DNA of 54,464 bases from Fragilaria crotonensis (GCA_022925895.1 JAKSYS010000417.1:1-54464); one strand, 5' to 3'. Positions 44,284 to 54,464 are shown, counted from the stretch's first letter. Program-made: numbers and translations. The notes: generated from the letters alone by a model not told the origin.

Positions 44284-46118
44284 GATTAAAATCAGTAGAT
44301 CGCTTGTGAGATTACTCTAGAACTCTTTTTGCGCATGGTTCGCATTGGAGACGGATTGAATCTCGTGTCGCGTTAAATACTAGTAGTAGTAGTAGCAACG
44401 AGGAGTCGAAACTCGAAACTACTAGTCGTAGTTAGGATGAAAAAATTTCTGCTAATAATTATGCCTCGTGTAGAATTCATTATGCGTTGCGCTTGATGTT
44501 CGGATAAATATTCCCCAAGATTTATGGGATGCACGCTTCAGCCGCGGGCTTCCTTCACCTCGGCGTATCGGCGAGTCACGCATCACGTCGTCGACGAGGA
44601 CATGGTAGGCACTGCAAGAGACATGAAAGGCGGAGTAATTTCGTTTTCAGCATCGTCAAACGCTATATAAATGTAAAATACTTAATATCTTTTCGAATGA
44701 CGCATCGTCACATGTCACAAATAAATGTAGAATACTTAAGAAAATACTGATGACGTAAGTCGTGAATATCAATAACTCCCCTACGCCACGAACTTTATCA
44801 CCGTGCAAAGTGAAATAAACACTGTTTACTATGCTACTAAAAGTTGGGAACTGTATGAATCTACTCGTATACCGAAAGCAGTGTATGTTCTGTGCAGCAG
44901 TACTGGTACATAGATTTTCCCGAGAGACAAAATTCTAGAGTGGACGACAACCGCAGTTTTCCGACCTGACGTAACTCTTCCTGGCCGACCTAATCCAATG
45001 ATTTAGGTTCGTGTTTCTTAGGAGAGCATGCACTGTCACAATTTTTTGCACTACGTAGTCCAGTATTCTGTGATCTGTTGTTGAGCCTGCAGCCAACATA
45101 CTCTAGTACTCTATTGAGACCCAAGATCTGCATTTTTGTCACATTTTGCCTTTTTCCCATTTTTCTTTTAAAACACAATGCCGATGGACACTTCATTACT
45201 TGTCTGATCAGAATTCCAATTCTGTTGATTGTTGTTGCCACAATGCTGTAGCAGTATCATCAGTACTTTTCTTTGATAAGGCTGTACTTCATCTTGGTGG
45301 TTTTCATTGTGAGATGATTGATTTTTTCACCCTGCAACAGGTATTCAACTCTTCAGTTTCATTGAGATTTGAGGCCTTTGACCATATAATCCATGTTAGT
45401 CTGTATCAGATCAATCCTCTCAGTGAATGACTACATAAGGCTACTAGCACAATTATCTTGGAGCAACCTTTCAATCCCTCTGAAACCTCATGTTCAAGGA
45501 AACCTATTTTTGGTTGTTGACTCCATCAACCAATATTCTTTAATGTTTATGTTTTATGTTCCATGGTTGTCCAACCAATTTCATCAGCATCACTCTGTGT
45601 CCTCGTGCCCATAATCACCAGATCACCAGAAGAGTTACCATCGTACTGGAGTACTCGAGTACTGGAGTAGCAAAGAGCACGCTGCGTATGTTACGGTACA
45701 AAAACTACCGGGGGTACTGGTACCGCTCGATAGTCCGATGATTTGTGTGAGTACAGTACTATACTACAGTAGCAGAGGAGTTCAGTCTTATGATATGTCA
45801 AAATTACGACCTTTCTACCACCTGGTACAAGTACGTGTACTATGTAGGGCAAATCCATACATGTGAGGGGTGGTAACTGTAAGGCGATCTGGCCGGCGCG
45901 CCTGCTTTCGGAGGAAGTAATTACATACGGAATGGTTTGCCATGTCAGTAGGGGCGCACATATCATCATCAACCCTGCCAAATTCTCAAATCGTTCGCCT
46001 GCTGCCTGCTGCCTGTGGGCGGATCGTCACAACGTCACAACCCGTTCGTCACCAAGTCCGATTTTAGGTCCCAGATCTGTTGTCGTCGGCTGGACCACTA
46101 AATAGTTGACAAATAGCT
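44284..46118. other. Intergenic region with a (TAG)n run and GTAC-rich words
   Basis: No convincing gene. An AGTAGTAGTAGTAG run lies near 44,385. Dense GTACTGGAGTACTCGAGTAC words cluster near 45,640-45,670. Confidence 0.5.
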
Positions 46119-46858
46119 ATGAAATCAACATTAGCGCTCCTCCTTTCTATAGGATCCGCCTCGGCTTTCGTCATCCCCACAAGGACATTTGGCTTGAACA
46201 AACATTTCTCGGCGGAAACTGAAGAAGCCGCTATTGTTTCCCCCTTTGATGATTCCCAGGATGTTGCAGCTTACAAACGTACGGATCCCGTGGAGTTGAT
46301 AGACGGGCCTCTAGACCTAACTTGGGAAAACGTAGAAGCTGTTCTTGACGAAATGCGTCCCTATTTGATCCAAGATGGAGGAAATGTGGCTATCAAGGAG
46401 ATTGACGGACCAGTTGTACGCCTCGAACTACAGGTGAGTCACCCTCTGAAACGTCCGACACACAAGTGGTAAGAACTCTCCCAACCACGTTCTAACAATC
46501 GCGGCAACAGGGAGCGTGTGGAACATGTCCTTCATCAACTCAAACCATGAAAATGGGTTTGGAGAGAAAATTACTAGAGCGCATCCCTGAAATCCAAGAA
46601 GTGGTCCAGAGCATGCCAGAGGGGCCTGAATTGAACGAGGAGGAAATCAACGTTGTTCTGGATGGTGTTCGTCCATTCTTACAAGTTGCCGGAGGATCTA
46701 TTGACATTGATGCAATTTTGGGAGAAGGTAGCTTGCAGCCAACGATTGTGCTCAAAATGTCCGGAGCGTCGGCATCGCTAAACTCAGTCAAACTCGAAAT
46801 TGCGCAGCGTCTCCAACGACATTTCATGACGGCGGGGCTTCGAGTTGACTGGGCGTAG
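46119..46858 (+). CDS. NFU: Plastid NFU-type Fe-S scaffold protein (two NifU domains)
   Basis: Exons 46,119-46,433 and 46,511-46,858 join at a 77-bp phase-0 intron to give 220 aa. The N-terminus is a signal peptide ([13 protein letters not shown]) followed by VIPTRTFG; the ASA-F cleavage motif is the bipartite plastid-targeting signature of diatoms. The first NifU C-terminal domain spans about residues 65-145, with the cluster-binding pair in [11 protein letters not shown], created by the exon junction. The second domain (about 150-220) lacks CxxC, as in plant NFU1-3. These scaffolds assemble and hand over 4Fe-4S or 2Fe-2S clusters to photosystem I and other plastid proteins. Convergent with the next gene, with 100 bp between stop codons. 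Confidence 0.9.
46434..46510 (+). other. Intron of the NFU gene
   Basis: GTGAGT donor and GGCAACAG acceptor, 77 bp, phase 0. Removal joins RLELQ to GACGTC and restores the CxxC domain. Translating through it would add a stop at 46,472. Confidence 0.9.
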
Positions 46859-46958
46859 GGAAGGCACCTATGTGTCAACTGGGCGAACGAGGCGTAATTA
46901 TTGATGTGACGATTCGAAACCTTTGCTTACTCAGCATTCTTATCGTGATTCCGCGCAT

Positions 46959-48017
46959 TTAGCCCTTGCTTATCAGATAATCTAACACCTGCCGTTCAAA
47001 GTATTGTAGTTTTTCGTACGGACCCATCGATGCGGTGTCTTCAGTCACAGGAAACTCTAAAGGAAACGGGTGATGCACATCTTTAGCTGATGATGGTATC
47101 GCATGAGTGGTTTTCGTAGATCCCACATCATTTTCCTCCGCCTCCATTTCCCTCATCAGTCTTTCTCTCTCGTCGGCTTGTCGAAGTCGTCGCTCCTCAA
47201 CCGTTTCATCCTTGTGCAAACCTGTCCTCACTGGCGGTGGTTCTTCATCAGGCTCTCCCTCTTGGTCGCCAACTAAGGTTGCCCTCATCTCCTGGTTTGT
47301 CGCATAAAATTCGACGCAGGGCTGACAACTTGAAGCCGATTCAAACGTGACCAATGCTTGGTTGCCTTTGCTGCCAATCATTTCCACTTTCAGTACATTA
47401 CCAAATTGGGACGACAACAATTCTGCAATTGGATGTTCCGATGGGCTAATGGAGATCCGCTTTCGACTCCACTTTAAGCGAATCTGCCGCGACATGATTC
47501 CGCGGGTTTCTTTCCGTTGCACTTTGCGCAAGCGTTTGTATTCATCTTCCGCTGCCTTTTCTGCGTATTCATCTCTTCGACGCTTCCCTTCCTTTCGTAA
47601 GTTGTGCAACAAATCCTGATCAACCACCGATTTCGACGGTTGCTCGTGATCCATTCCTCCTGTTCTCAACCTCGCCTCTCGTTCCGCCAAATCTTGCTTC
47701 ATTTTACGACGACGCTCCGACATGCTCGTTTCCCTCAGCTTATCTTGTTGCTGTCGTCGCTGTCTTGATCCTCGTTGAACATCATAAGGGGCTCGAAGTT
47801 TTGGATCGAGCAAGAATGCTTTTGCCTGATTGATGTCATGAAAGCGCTTTGCTATAGATATCCTTTCTCGTTCGGTTTTTCCACTTTGTTTATCGGGGTG
47901 CAGTTGAAGGGAGAGTTTGCGGAAGGCCTTATTGATGTCCGCTTCACTCGCCGACTGCTCCAAGCCCAACAAGTCATAGGGATCGCCAAAGTCTGGCTCT
48001 AAGGAGATCTTCGACAT
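46959..48017 (-). CDS. DNAJC17: DNAJC17-like J-domain protein with RRM
   Basis: An intact 352-aa frame from ATG 48,017. Residues about 11-75 form a J domain (DPYDLLGLEQSASE, HPD at 40-42, ending KLRAPYD) able to stimulate Hsp70. A long charged coiled-coil follows (about 80-175). An RRM-like fold lies at about 178-255 (RQIRLKWSRKR, NVLKVEMIGSKGNQALVTFES), then ERRLRQADERERLMREMEAEE, a segment typical of the C-terminus of DNAJC17 and yeast Cwc23 relatives linked to the spliceosome. The architecture (J, coiled coil, RRM) matches that family. A splicing role is inherited from the family, not shown here. Confidence 0.85.
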   Translation of the reverse strand: MSKISLEPDFGDPYDLLGLEQSASEADINKAFRKLSLQLHPDKQSGKTERERISIAKRFHDINQAKAFLLDPKLRAPYDVQRGSRQRRQQQDKLRETSMSERRRKMKQDLAEREARLRTGGMDHEQPSKSVVDQDLLHNLRKEGKRRRDEYAEKAAEDEYKRLRKVQRKETRGIMSRQIRLKWSRKRISISPSEHPIAELLSSQFGNVLKVEMIGSKGNQALVTFESASSCQPCVEFYATNQEMRATLVGDQEGEPDEEPPPVRTGLHKDETVEERRLRQADERERLMREMEAEENDVGSTKTTHAIPSSAKDVHHPFPLEFPVTEDTASMGPYEKLQYFERQVLDYLISKG

Positions 48018-49018
48018 GGTTCTTTATGACAGGTCCAGAAATCGAGCTGATCAGCTGATCATGAGACCATATTGCAGCATGTACAGTGTACAGTAGCGCT
48101 TTTCCTTGCGCCTTGCGAATTGCGAATAGCGCTGCTGCGCCGAGTTGACTTCCGTGGCTGGCATTTGATTTTTACAGACTGTACCAGGGTACTGCAGTTC
48201 CATGTACTGGATACTGGAGTAGTGGGACTCGGTCTACTTTACGACAGGAGTGGAATGTGGCATCACATCATACGTCAGCATATGCGTTTCGAGGTACTAC
48301 AGTACGAGTACTGTACCTGGTACTCCAGCTCTTAGTACTGGTACTGTTCTGGAGTTCGTATTGCGGTACTGTAGTACTGTGCATTGTGAATAAAACGTCG
48401 CCAGAGTTCCCAACGAAAGGAGGCTGCTGCAAAAGCGACGATCCAAAATTAGTCAACTAGTGGTGAGCGAAGGTAAGACGATGAGACTGAACTGTGAAAG
48501 TGAGATCGGTGTTAGCGCTCTAGCTTATGATGTAACAAGCGGACCAAGCTACATGTTGACGAAGTTTGCGGTGAATTGAAGGCATCGTTCGCTTGCACTG
48601 CCTCATGACCACGCCGATGTCAGTTCCTTGTGGGTTCTTGCGACCTACAGAGGAATTAGTATGTCGCTGCGTTGGATGTCGCAATCGAATAATCGTGGAA
48701 CGGCGTGAAGATGTTGAGATTCGCACCGATAGAAGCGTTCTCAAAACACCATGTCCACCTTCTTGTGCTGAGAAGCTCGTGGGTTTGTTTATTCTAGCTT
48801 GATGTTATACTCTGGCGAGATTTTTCAAAATCATCATTTGGGGGGCTGCCATGTTGATGTTGATCCCTTCGCACTTTTTCAGGACTTGTCGATTCACTGG
48901 ATCAGAAAATTGCGCCCAAATCAAATTTAGAAAATCACATATTCATCTCACTCACAATTATCATACCTGGTACATTGTACTCCAGGACTCCGTTCATTCT
49001 ATTCACACACCTTTTCAG
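48018..49018. promoter_or_regulatory. Divergent intergenic region between DNAJC17-like and SIN3
   Basis: About 1 kb separates the two divergently transcribed genes, so promoters of both should lie here. GTAC-rich words cluster at 48,180-48,390. A possible 3' splice site (CCTTTTCAG) abuts the SIN3 ATG at 49,019, so a 5' UTR intron or upstream exon may also be in this region. No core promoter motif is clear. Confidence 0.4.
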
Positions 49019-52000
49019 ATGAGGGAGCTACGAGTTGAGGATGCACTCCTCTATCTGGATCAGGTCAAAGTGGAGTTTGGCGACCGTCCCCATATCTACA
49101 ACGAGTTCTTGGACATCATGAAAACATTCAAGACACAACAAATCGATACGCCTGGTGTCATTCGCAGAGTGTCCACCCTCTTTCAGGGTAATAAGAGGTT
49201 AGTGCTGGGATTCAATACGTTTCTTCCTGAAGGCTACAAGATTGAGCTGCCTCTCGATGGCGACGGCCCACCGATAGCAGTCTATCGCGCTCCTGGTCAA
49301 CCTGGTGTAAGACACATTCTGGGCCCCATTGCAGCTCCCGTACCCGAACCGCCCAGTCAAGGTCCAGTGCCCCCGGCCGCTGCAAGACCACCTCCTTTAC
49401 AACAGCCGCAACAGCAACCGCCTCAACAGCAGCAACAGCAGCTTCAGCAGCAGCAGCAGCAACAACAGCAACAGCAACAACTTCAGCAGCAACAACAACT
49501 TCAGCAGCAGCAACACCTTCAACAGCAACAACAACAACAACAACAACAGCAACAGCAGCAACAACAACAACAGCACAACCAACCTCATGGCGCTGGTGCG
49601 CCTCAAGGGCAACAAGGGCCTCGGCCTCCGTTTGCCCAGAAGCCACCACCACCAATGCCATCAGCACCGATGGCTGGTATGGTGGAGTACCAACAGAGGG
49701 GTCCTCCCGGACCGCAACAACCTCGAATGGGACATCAAGTGCCCCCAGGACCCAAAACAGCACCTCACCCATCTGTGGGAGGAGCTGCTCCGCCACCCCC
49801 TCAGCCACCGCAGCCCCCTTCCGGTGGACAGGCTCCCGTGGAATTCGACCATGCCATTAATTATGTCACCACGATTAAAAAACGATTTGCAAATGAGCCA
49901 GAAACCTACAAGAAGTTCCTTGAAATTCTGCACACTTACCAAAAAGAACAGCGCGGAATCAAGGAGGTTCTTGATGAAGTCAGTGCTCTGTTCTCCGAAC
50001 ATCCCGATTTGCTGAAGGAGTTTACCTACTTTCTCCCTGATGCGGTTCAAGCTCAAGCAAAGGCGCAGCTCGATAAAGCGGCAAAAGAGTCGGAGGCTCG
50101 TATTCGCGCGAATGCGTCGAAGCAGGCAATCATGCAGCAAGCTCATGGAATGCAGCAAGCCGCTGCACAACAACGTCGGGTTTCCGCTCCTACTATTCCT
50201 CCCCCACCACAAATCCCGCCACCGCAGCCGGCATCGCCACCGGAGCTCCCTAAGCCGTTTTCTCCGTCTCCGGCACCTGTTCCGTTTGGTGCAACGCAAG
50301 GACGATCAGAAGAGCGTGAACGCGAAATCTGTAGGACCGCGATTTATGGAACCGTCTCTTTTGTTCCTATTCAGCCCCCTCGTCGTGGCGAACTATCTGC
50401 TTCACAGGCAGCTCTCAAGATCGGGAGACCGCAGACGATCCCTGAATTAGCTACCCAACCTACCACAGCAGAATCTGCGTTTTTCGAACGAGCTAAGCTC
50501 CACCTCAATCGCAAGGAGCTGGCTCCTGATAAACCACCAGGTTCTCGTCGCCATACTCCTTACACAGAATTCCTAAAATGCTTACATCTATTTGGTGCTG
50601 GAATATTAAACAAGGAAGAAGTTGTCGTTCTGCTGAAAGGTTTGTTCATGCAAGGACATGCGCCAAAGAGCGGTGTCAATGCAGGCGGCGGTGCAAGTAA
50701 CCCAGCAGTTGCCAACGACGCGCAAGAATTGTTGCGTGAGTTCGAGGAGGTTCTTGTTGGTCGGGGCCACTACGCTGACCAAGCGAATCTTGTGAAAGAT
50801 AAATCTAAGTACGGCGATAAGCAGGTTCGTGACTTCGACTTTGCCGGCTGCGACAAGCCGACGCCGTCATACCGTTCTGTGCCGTCAGACTACCCGATGA
50901 ACCTCTTTCATTCGCATTCTGGACAGTCTGGAATGGACGCCTCCGTTCTGAATAGTTCTTTTGTGTGCGTCCCTGCCCGCCGTGGTACTCGTCTTGTTTG
51001 GTCGCCTGACGAATACGATGGGCCGTCAGAGCGAAATAATGCGTACGAAGAAAATATGTTTAAAGTGGAAGATGAACGATACGAGGTTGACATGGCAATC
51101 GAGCGCAACGTCATGGCCATGCGCGTCGTGGAACCCATCGCAGATGAAGTGACACGCCTTCGCGAGTTGGAGGAGAAAGATGGCCAACCTATTGGTAGGA
51201 TGCACTACAAACTTCGGCCACGCCAACTTCGTTCCGATCAAATTGGTGCTATTGCAAGGCTTTACGGCGACCAAGGTGATGAAGTTGTGCAACATCTCCT
51301 TCGAAATCCCATTGCAGTGCTACCTATCGTGTACCGACGATTGCGCCAAAAGGACGCAGAGTGGCGCAGTGCCAAGGCAGAGATGTCGAAACGATGGACT
51401 GCCGCCTACGAAGCTAATTATCTCGGTAGTTTGGATACTATGTGTTCAGAAAACAAGCAAGACCTTGAGAAGCTATTTGATGAAAAGAAAATAGTGAAGG
51501 TATGTTGCCGACTTCCGACAGATTTTGTCGTGCCTGTTCCGACTCTCACACGTTGTTCATCCCATCCTAAGGAGCTCAAAAACGCAAGGAGCCTTGCAAA
51601 GCATCCTGGTCCACTAGCTACCGCATCGGCGACGCGAGACTTTTATCCAGAATTTAAAGTTGGATCAGTGAACCAGGAGACATTAATTTATCAGCCTTAC
51701 ATGAGGATGCTGGCGAAATCGGATATGCCGCACAAGGACGCCTATAAGATGATTGCCACAAAGATATCCTCCGGGAAAACAGGCGATGAAAGGGTTATGG
51801 TAGCGAGGGTGTGGGCTGAAGTTATCGCTCCCACTTTCAACTACCCCACCCATTGGATCTTGAATGAATTGGTAGGATTTAGCCATGAATCAAAATCTTT
51901 CTCGATTGTGAAATGTAAGTGCTCAAGGCTGCGTTGCAGGTGGACGACAAACCTCGTCGATGATGCTAACTTCATCTTCAATACAGTTGGCGTAGGCCAA

Positions 52001-52954
52001 GTTGTGGTTACAGCCTTCGGTACCGGAGAAATAATATCGATAGTTGAGGCATCGCAACACGCTGGCATGCGTTATAAGATCGCACTGCCTTTCGGAATTG
52101 GGTTTATCAGACCGGAAGCTCTTCTTCACATCGCCCCCGGCGTCGGAAACTTTGTTCGCTCAAATAATAGAATGCAAGCCACAGAAATATCGGGAAAGGA
52201 TCGCGGTGCGCGTCTCGACCCCAAGTTCTCCCTTCTTTTCGGCAACCACCAAGCATACGCCTTCTTCCGATGTTATTGCTTATTGGTCGAAATTCTTGCT
52301 GATTCCAAGAAGCACTTCGAACTTGACGAAACGTCTGACACTAACCGAGCTAAGCCAGCGGGACGGAGTTGGTTGCGGCCGAGTAAGACTGAAGCCAAGA
52401 AAAGTGCACACTACGCTACTATGATATCGACTCTCCGGAAGGTTCTGAGCAAAGGCGCTTCTGCGTTGGACTTTGAACGAGTTTGTCGGACAGCTGCGAT
52501 GGACAGAGTTGCACAGAGGGCTATCCTCCCAAAGCTGGTCGAGAAATGTTCCGATCTCCTTTGCAAACTCGCGAAAGATCAAACAATTTTCACGCTTCAC
52601 GACTACACATTGGCGAAGGAGAACGACCCTGTGAAGCTTCGGTCACATTCCTTGTCGGTGTCGGAGAACGCGTGTTATCGAATTCAGTACGACAAGGTCG
52701 GCGGCTGGATGTACTTCTCGTTCCTTGAGATCGACCAACCGCTCCTGGAAGTCCCGGAGTTCGATGACGACGATGACGAAGAAGAAATCGACGAGGAACA
52801 AGAAATCGATGCGACAGAGGATGACCAAGACGAGCAAATGGGTGAAGACAATGAAGGGGAAGGAGAAGATGATGGCGACGAAGGCGACGAGAGTGATGAT
52901 GCCGAGGACGGCGAGATCGATGTGCCGGACGCGAAACGACCTAAACTGGAATGA
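49019..52954 (+). CDS. SIN3: SIN3 corepressor scaffold
   Basis: Starting at ATG 49,019 the frame gives 1311 aa. PAH1: about residues 1-78 (RELRVEDALLYLDQVK, IDTPGVIRRVSTLF, FNTFLPEGYKI). A glutamine-rich tract spans about 128-190. PAH2: about 274-345 (HAINYVTTIKKRF, FTYFLPD). A PAH3-like region lies at about 485-590. The HDAC-interaction domain begins near 608 (CDKPTPSYRSVPSDYP, EENMFKVEDERYEVDMAIERN). The C-terminus is highly acidic and ends DAKRPKLE, a likely nuclear signal. The frame is also open upstream to 48,851, but that stretch looks like intergenic GTAC-type DNA and CCTTTTCAG directly precedes the ATG. An in-frame 72-bp candidate intron at 51,500-51,571 (GTATGT...CCTAAG) would remove VCCRLPTDF and the following residues. 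SIN3 scaffolds class I HDACs; an HDAC gene is next. Confidence 0.9.
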   Translation: MRELRVEDALLYLDQVKVEFGDRPHIYNEFLDIMKTFKTQQIDTPGVIRRVSTLFQGNKRLVLGFNTFLPEGYKIELPLDGDGPPIAVYRAPGQPGVRHILGPIAAPVPEPPSQGPVPPAAARPPPLQQPQQQPPQQQQQQLQQQQQQQQQQQQLQQQQQLQQQQHLQQQQQQQQQQQQQQQQQQHNQPHGAGAPQGQQGPRPPFAQKPPPPMPSAPMAGMVEYQQRGPPGPQQPRMGHQVPPGPKTAPHPSVGGAAPPPPQPPQPPSGGQAPVEFDHAINYVTTIKKRFANEPETYKKFLEILHTYQKEQRGIKEVLDEVSALFSEHPDLLKEFTYFLPDAVQAQAKAQLDKAAKESEARIRANASKQAIMQQAHGMQQAAAQQRRVSAPTIPPPPQIPPPQPASPPELPKPFSPSPAPVPFGATQGRSEEREREICRTAIYGTVSFVPIQPPRRGELSASQAALKIGRPQTIPELATQPTTAESAFFERAKLHLNRKELAPDKPPGSRRHTPYTEFLKCLHLFGAGILNKEEVVVLLKGLFMQGHAPKSGVNAGGGASNPAVANDAQELLREFEEVLVGRGHYADQANLVKDKSKYGDKQVRDFDFAGCDKPTPSYRSVPSDYPMNLFHSHSGQSGMDASVLNSSFVCVPARRGTRLVWSPDEYDGPSERNNAYEENMFKVEDERYEVDMAIERNVMAMRVVEPIADEVTRLRELEEKDGQPIGRMHYKLRPRQLRSDQIGAIARLYGDQGDEVVQHLLRNPIAVLPIVYRRLRQKDAEWRSAKAEMSKRWTAAYEANYLGSLDTMCSENKQDLEKLFDEKKIVKVCCRLPTDFVVPVPTLTRCSSHPKELKNARSLAKHPGPLATASATRDFYPEFKVGSVNQETLIYQPYMRMLAKSDMPHKDAYKMIATKISSGKTGDERVMVARVWAEVIAPTFNYPTHWILNELVGFSHESKSFSIVKCKCSRLRCRWTTNLVDDANFIFNTVGVGQVVVTAFGTGEIISIVEASQHAGMRYKIALPFGIGFIRPEALLHIAPGVGNFVRSNNRMQATEISGKDRGARLDPKFSLLFGNHQAYAFFRCYCLLVEILADSKKHFELDETSDTNRAKPAGRSWLRPSKTEAKKSAHYATMISTLRKVLSKGASALDFERVCRTAAMDRVAQRAILPKLVEKCSDLLCKLAKDQTIFTLHDYTLAKENDPVKLRSHSLSVSENACYRIQYDKVGGWMYFSFLEIDQPLLEVPEFDDDDDEEEIDEEQEIDATEDDQDEQMGEDNEGEGEDDGDEGDESDDAEDGEIDVPDAKRPKLE
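49397..49575 (+). repeat. CAG/CAA glutamine-coding tract in SIN3
   Basis: Mixed CAG and CAA codons, interspersed with CTT (Leu), encode a roughly 60-residue Gln-rich low-complexity region between PAH1 and PAH2. It causes open frames in other registers that are not genes. Confidence 0.9.
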
Positions 52955-53626
52955 ACTAAAGGGATCTTTTAGGAATTGTTACGTTTATGCATACTTGTAG
53001 ACCTACTAGTACCTGGAAGAAAGTTTTGTTGGTACATACTTGGGATTTGGGAGTGCACTTCCAGTACGAGAGTACATAATGTGGTAGAGTCGTACTCCAG
53101 ACGTACGGAGTACCAGGTACTACAGTATGTCATACAAGGCACAAGGCACTAGGCACTTCTACGAGTACTCCATTACTGGATTCGAGTCTCTAGAGCTACC
53201 GGTAGAGGGGGTAGAGTAGAGAGTGATGGAGTCTACTGCAGTACTCCGAAATTCAAATACAGTACATGTACTAGCTAGTACAATACTCCAGTGCACCAAC
53301 CAGGAAGCACTATGAATACAAAACATCGAGTTCAAGTACAATGTAGTCTATCATACGCCAGTACCACATCTCTAGTATTGTACTCTGACATGAAAAGAAG
53401 GCCGATCTCTGCGAAGAGGGGGCTCGCATTCTTCTATGCATACCCGTAGTGGATCAAAATCCTCTTGACGTAGGAATCCGTACTAGTCCTTCGTCTTGAA
53501 GTCTTCGCACACTTGCCATCGGCTCATAACGCCACCACCGACAACCTTGACTCTGCTCTATCGTAGCGCCGCAAGACTCTCATCGCCGTTTGTGAATCGC
53601 GTCCCAGGCCACTGCACTGATCCACA
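52955..53626. promoter_or_regulatory. Intergenic region between SIN3 and the class I HDAC
   Basis: 672 bp that should hold the SIN3 polyadenylation signals and the HDAC promoter. It is dense in GTAC/AGTACT words (53,005-53,300). No gene is seen. Confidence 0.45.
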
Positions 53627-54464
53627 ATGTCTAGTCAACGTCGCGTTTCGTATTTTTACGACGCGGAAATTGGGAACTACCATTATGGGCAAGGACACCC
53701 CATGAAGCCCCATCGAATTCGAATGACGCACAACTTGGTTGTCAACTATGGTCTCTACCGACGAATGGAAGTCTTTCGCCCCCGTCTTGTTTCTCCTACT
53801 GCCATGACCCGCTTCCATTCTGACGACTACATCAACTTTCTGAAGGTTATCACGCCTGACAATATGCTGGAGTATGCTCGTCAACTCCAACGCTTTAATG
53901 TCGGGGAGGATTGCCCCGTCTTTGACGGACTTTTTGAGTTCTGCCAGCTCTACACGTCCGGATCTATTGGTGGGGCAGCGAGATTGAATGAAAATCGAGC
54001 CGACATTGTCATCAACTATGCCGGAGGCTTACACCACGCCAAGCGGGCCGAGGCCTCTGGATTTTGCTACATCAACGACTGTGTGCTTGCCATCCTCGAG
54101 CTTCTCAAGAAGCACGAGCGTGTTCTCTACATTGACATTGATATCCATCACGGGGATGGAGTTGAAGAAGCATTTTATACTACCAATCGTGTTATGACAG
54201 TATCGTTTCATAAGTTTGGCGAATACTTTCCTGGTACTGGCGATGTGCAAGACGTTGGGTATGCCGATGGCAAGAACTACGCGATCAACTTTCCACTCAA
54301 CGATGGTATGGATGACGTTTCATTCCGCGGCGTCTTCCGCCCGGTGATTGCCAAGGTTATGGAAGTATTTCAGCCGGGTGCTGTGGTCTTGCAGTGCGGA
54401 GCGGATTCTTTGTCGGGGGATCGTCTTGGTTGCTTCAATCTTTCCATCAAGGGACACGGTGATT
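53627..54464 (+). CDS. HDAC1: Class I histone deacetylase (RPD3/HDAC1 type), 3' end beyond the window
   Basis: ATG at 53,627 opens a frame without stop to the window edge, giving the first 279 aa. It begins [20 protein letters not shown] and continues [13 protein letters not shown], the class I signature. Catalytic residues are visible: the His pair in [18 protein letters not shown] (H136/H137, equivalent to human HDAC1 H140/H141), and the zinc ligands in [11 protein letters not shown] (D172 and H174), with [13 protein letters not shown] and [16 protein letters not shown] downstream. The enzyme removes acetyl groups from histone lysines, usually within SIN3 or NuRD-like complexes. It is co-oriented with SIN3, 672 bp downstream. 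No intron is seen in the visible part. Confidence 0.97.
   Translation, partial: MSSQRRVSYFYDAEIGNYHYGQGHPMKPHRIRMTHNLVVNYGLYRRMEVFRPRLVSPTAMTRFHSDDYINFLKVITPDNMLEYARQLQRFNVGEDCPVFDGLFEFCQLYTSGSIGGAARLNENRADIVINYAGGLHHAKRAEASGFCYINDCVLAILELLKKHERVLYIDIDIHHGDGVEEAFYTTNRVMTVSFHKFGEYFPGTGDVQDVGYADGKNYAINFPLNDGMDDVSFRGVFRPVIAKVMEVFQPGAVVLQCGADSLSGDRLGCFNLSIKGHGD

Noticed and set aside
48851-49018. Upstream extension of SIN3 to the first in-frame ATG at 48,851
   Set aside because: The added residues do not resemble SIN3, the DNA has intergenic GTAC-type words, and CCTTTTCAG directly before 49,019 looks like a splice acceptor.
49212-49808. 198-aa - strand frame and a 228-aa + strand frame (49,329-50,015) over the SIN3 Gln-rich tract
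   Set aside because: Both are low-complexity translations of the CAG/CAA repeat in other registers and carry no protein family signal; the SIN3 frame explains the DNA.

Overview
The window looks like nuclear DNA of a photosynthetic stramenopile, most likely a diatom. The reasons are: a NifU/NFU gene whose N-terminus is a signal peptide ending in the ASA-F motif typical of red-algal-derived complex plastids; sparse, very short GT-AG introns (about 72-77 bp); and a set of transposons (copia elements of the diatom type, a CryptonS-like tyrosine recombinase, a Plavaka-like transposase, a Helitron, and a non-LTR element with RNase H) that I recognise from diatom genomes. I cannot name the species.

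Positions 1-31,600 are a transposon graveyard. From left to right they hold: a tandem ~213-bp repeat followed by a frameshifted + strand gene with a putative 2OG-Fe(II) dioxygenase core, facing a frameshifted - strand Plavaka-like transposase (0.6-6.8 kb); a 5'-truncated Helitron (7.2-9.9 kb); a relic ORF (11.3-12.3 kb); a complex satellite array (12.4-13.9 kb); two relics of one DDE-like transposase family (14.6-15.3 kb and 17.8-25.3 kb); an internally deleted copia element (19,879-24,953) inserted inside the second relic; and a decayed non-LTR retrotransposon (26.0-30.2 kb). None of these has an intact reading frame.

Positions 31,600-39,900 are a mixed segment. Two direct repeats of about 0.88 kb (31,636-32,519 and 38,936-39,823) flank an intact GT4 glycosyltransferase resembling sulfoquinovosyltransferase (33,280-34,590) and a nearly intact Crypton-like tyrosine recombinase (37,684-35,560, - strand).

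Positions 40,000-54,464 are a gene-rich housekeeping segment. It has a VPS39/TGFBRAP1-family tethering protein whose C-terminus resembles a gamma-COP appendage instead of the usual zinc finger (40,010-43,295, one intron), a small hypothetical ORF, a plastid-type NFU scaffold gene (46,119-46,858, one intron), a DNAJC17-like J protein (- strand), SIN3 (49,019-52,954) and, 672 bp downstream on the same strand, a class I RPD3/HDAC1-type deacetylase cut by the window edge. SIN3 and class I HDAC are partners in one corepressor complex, so their adjacency is notable. Intergenic DNA across the window is strikingly rich in palindromic GTAC/AGTACT words that are scarce in coding sequence.
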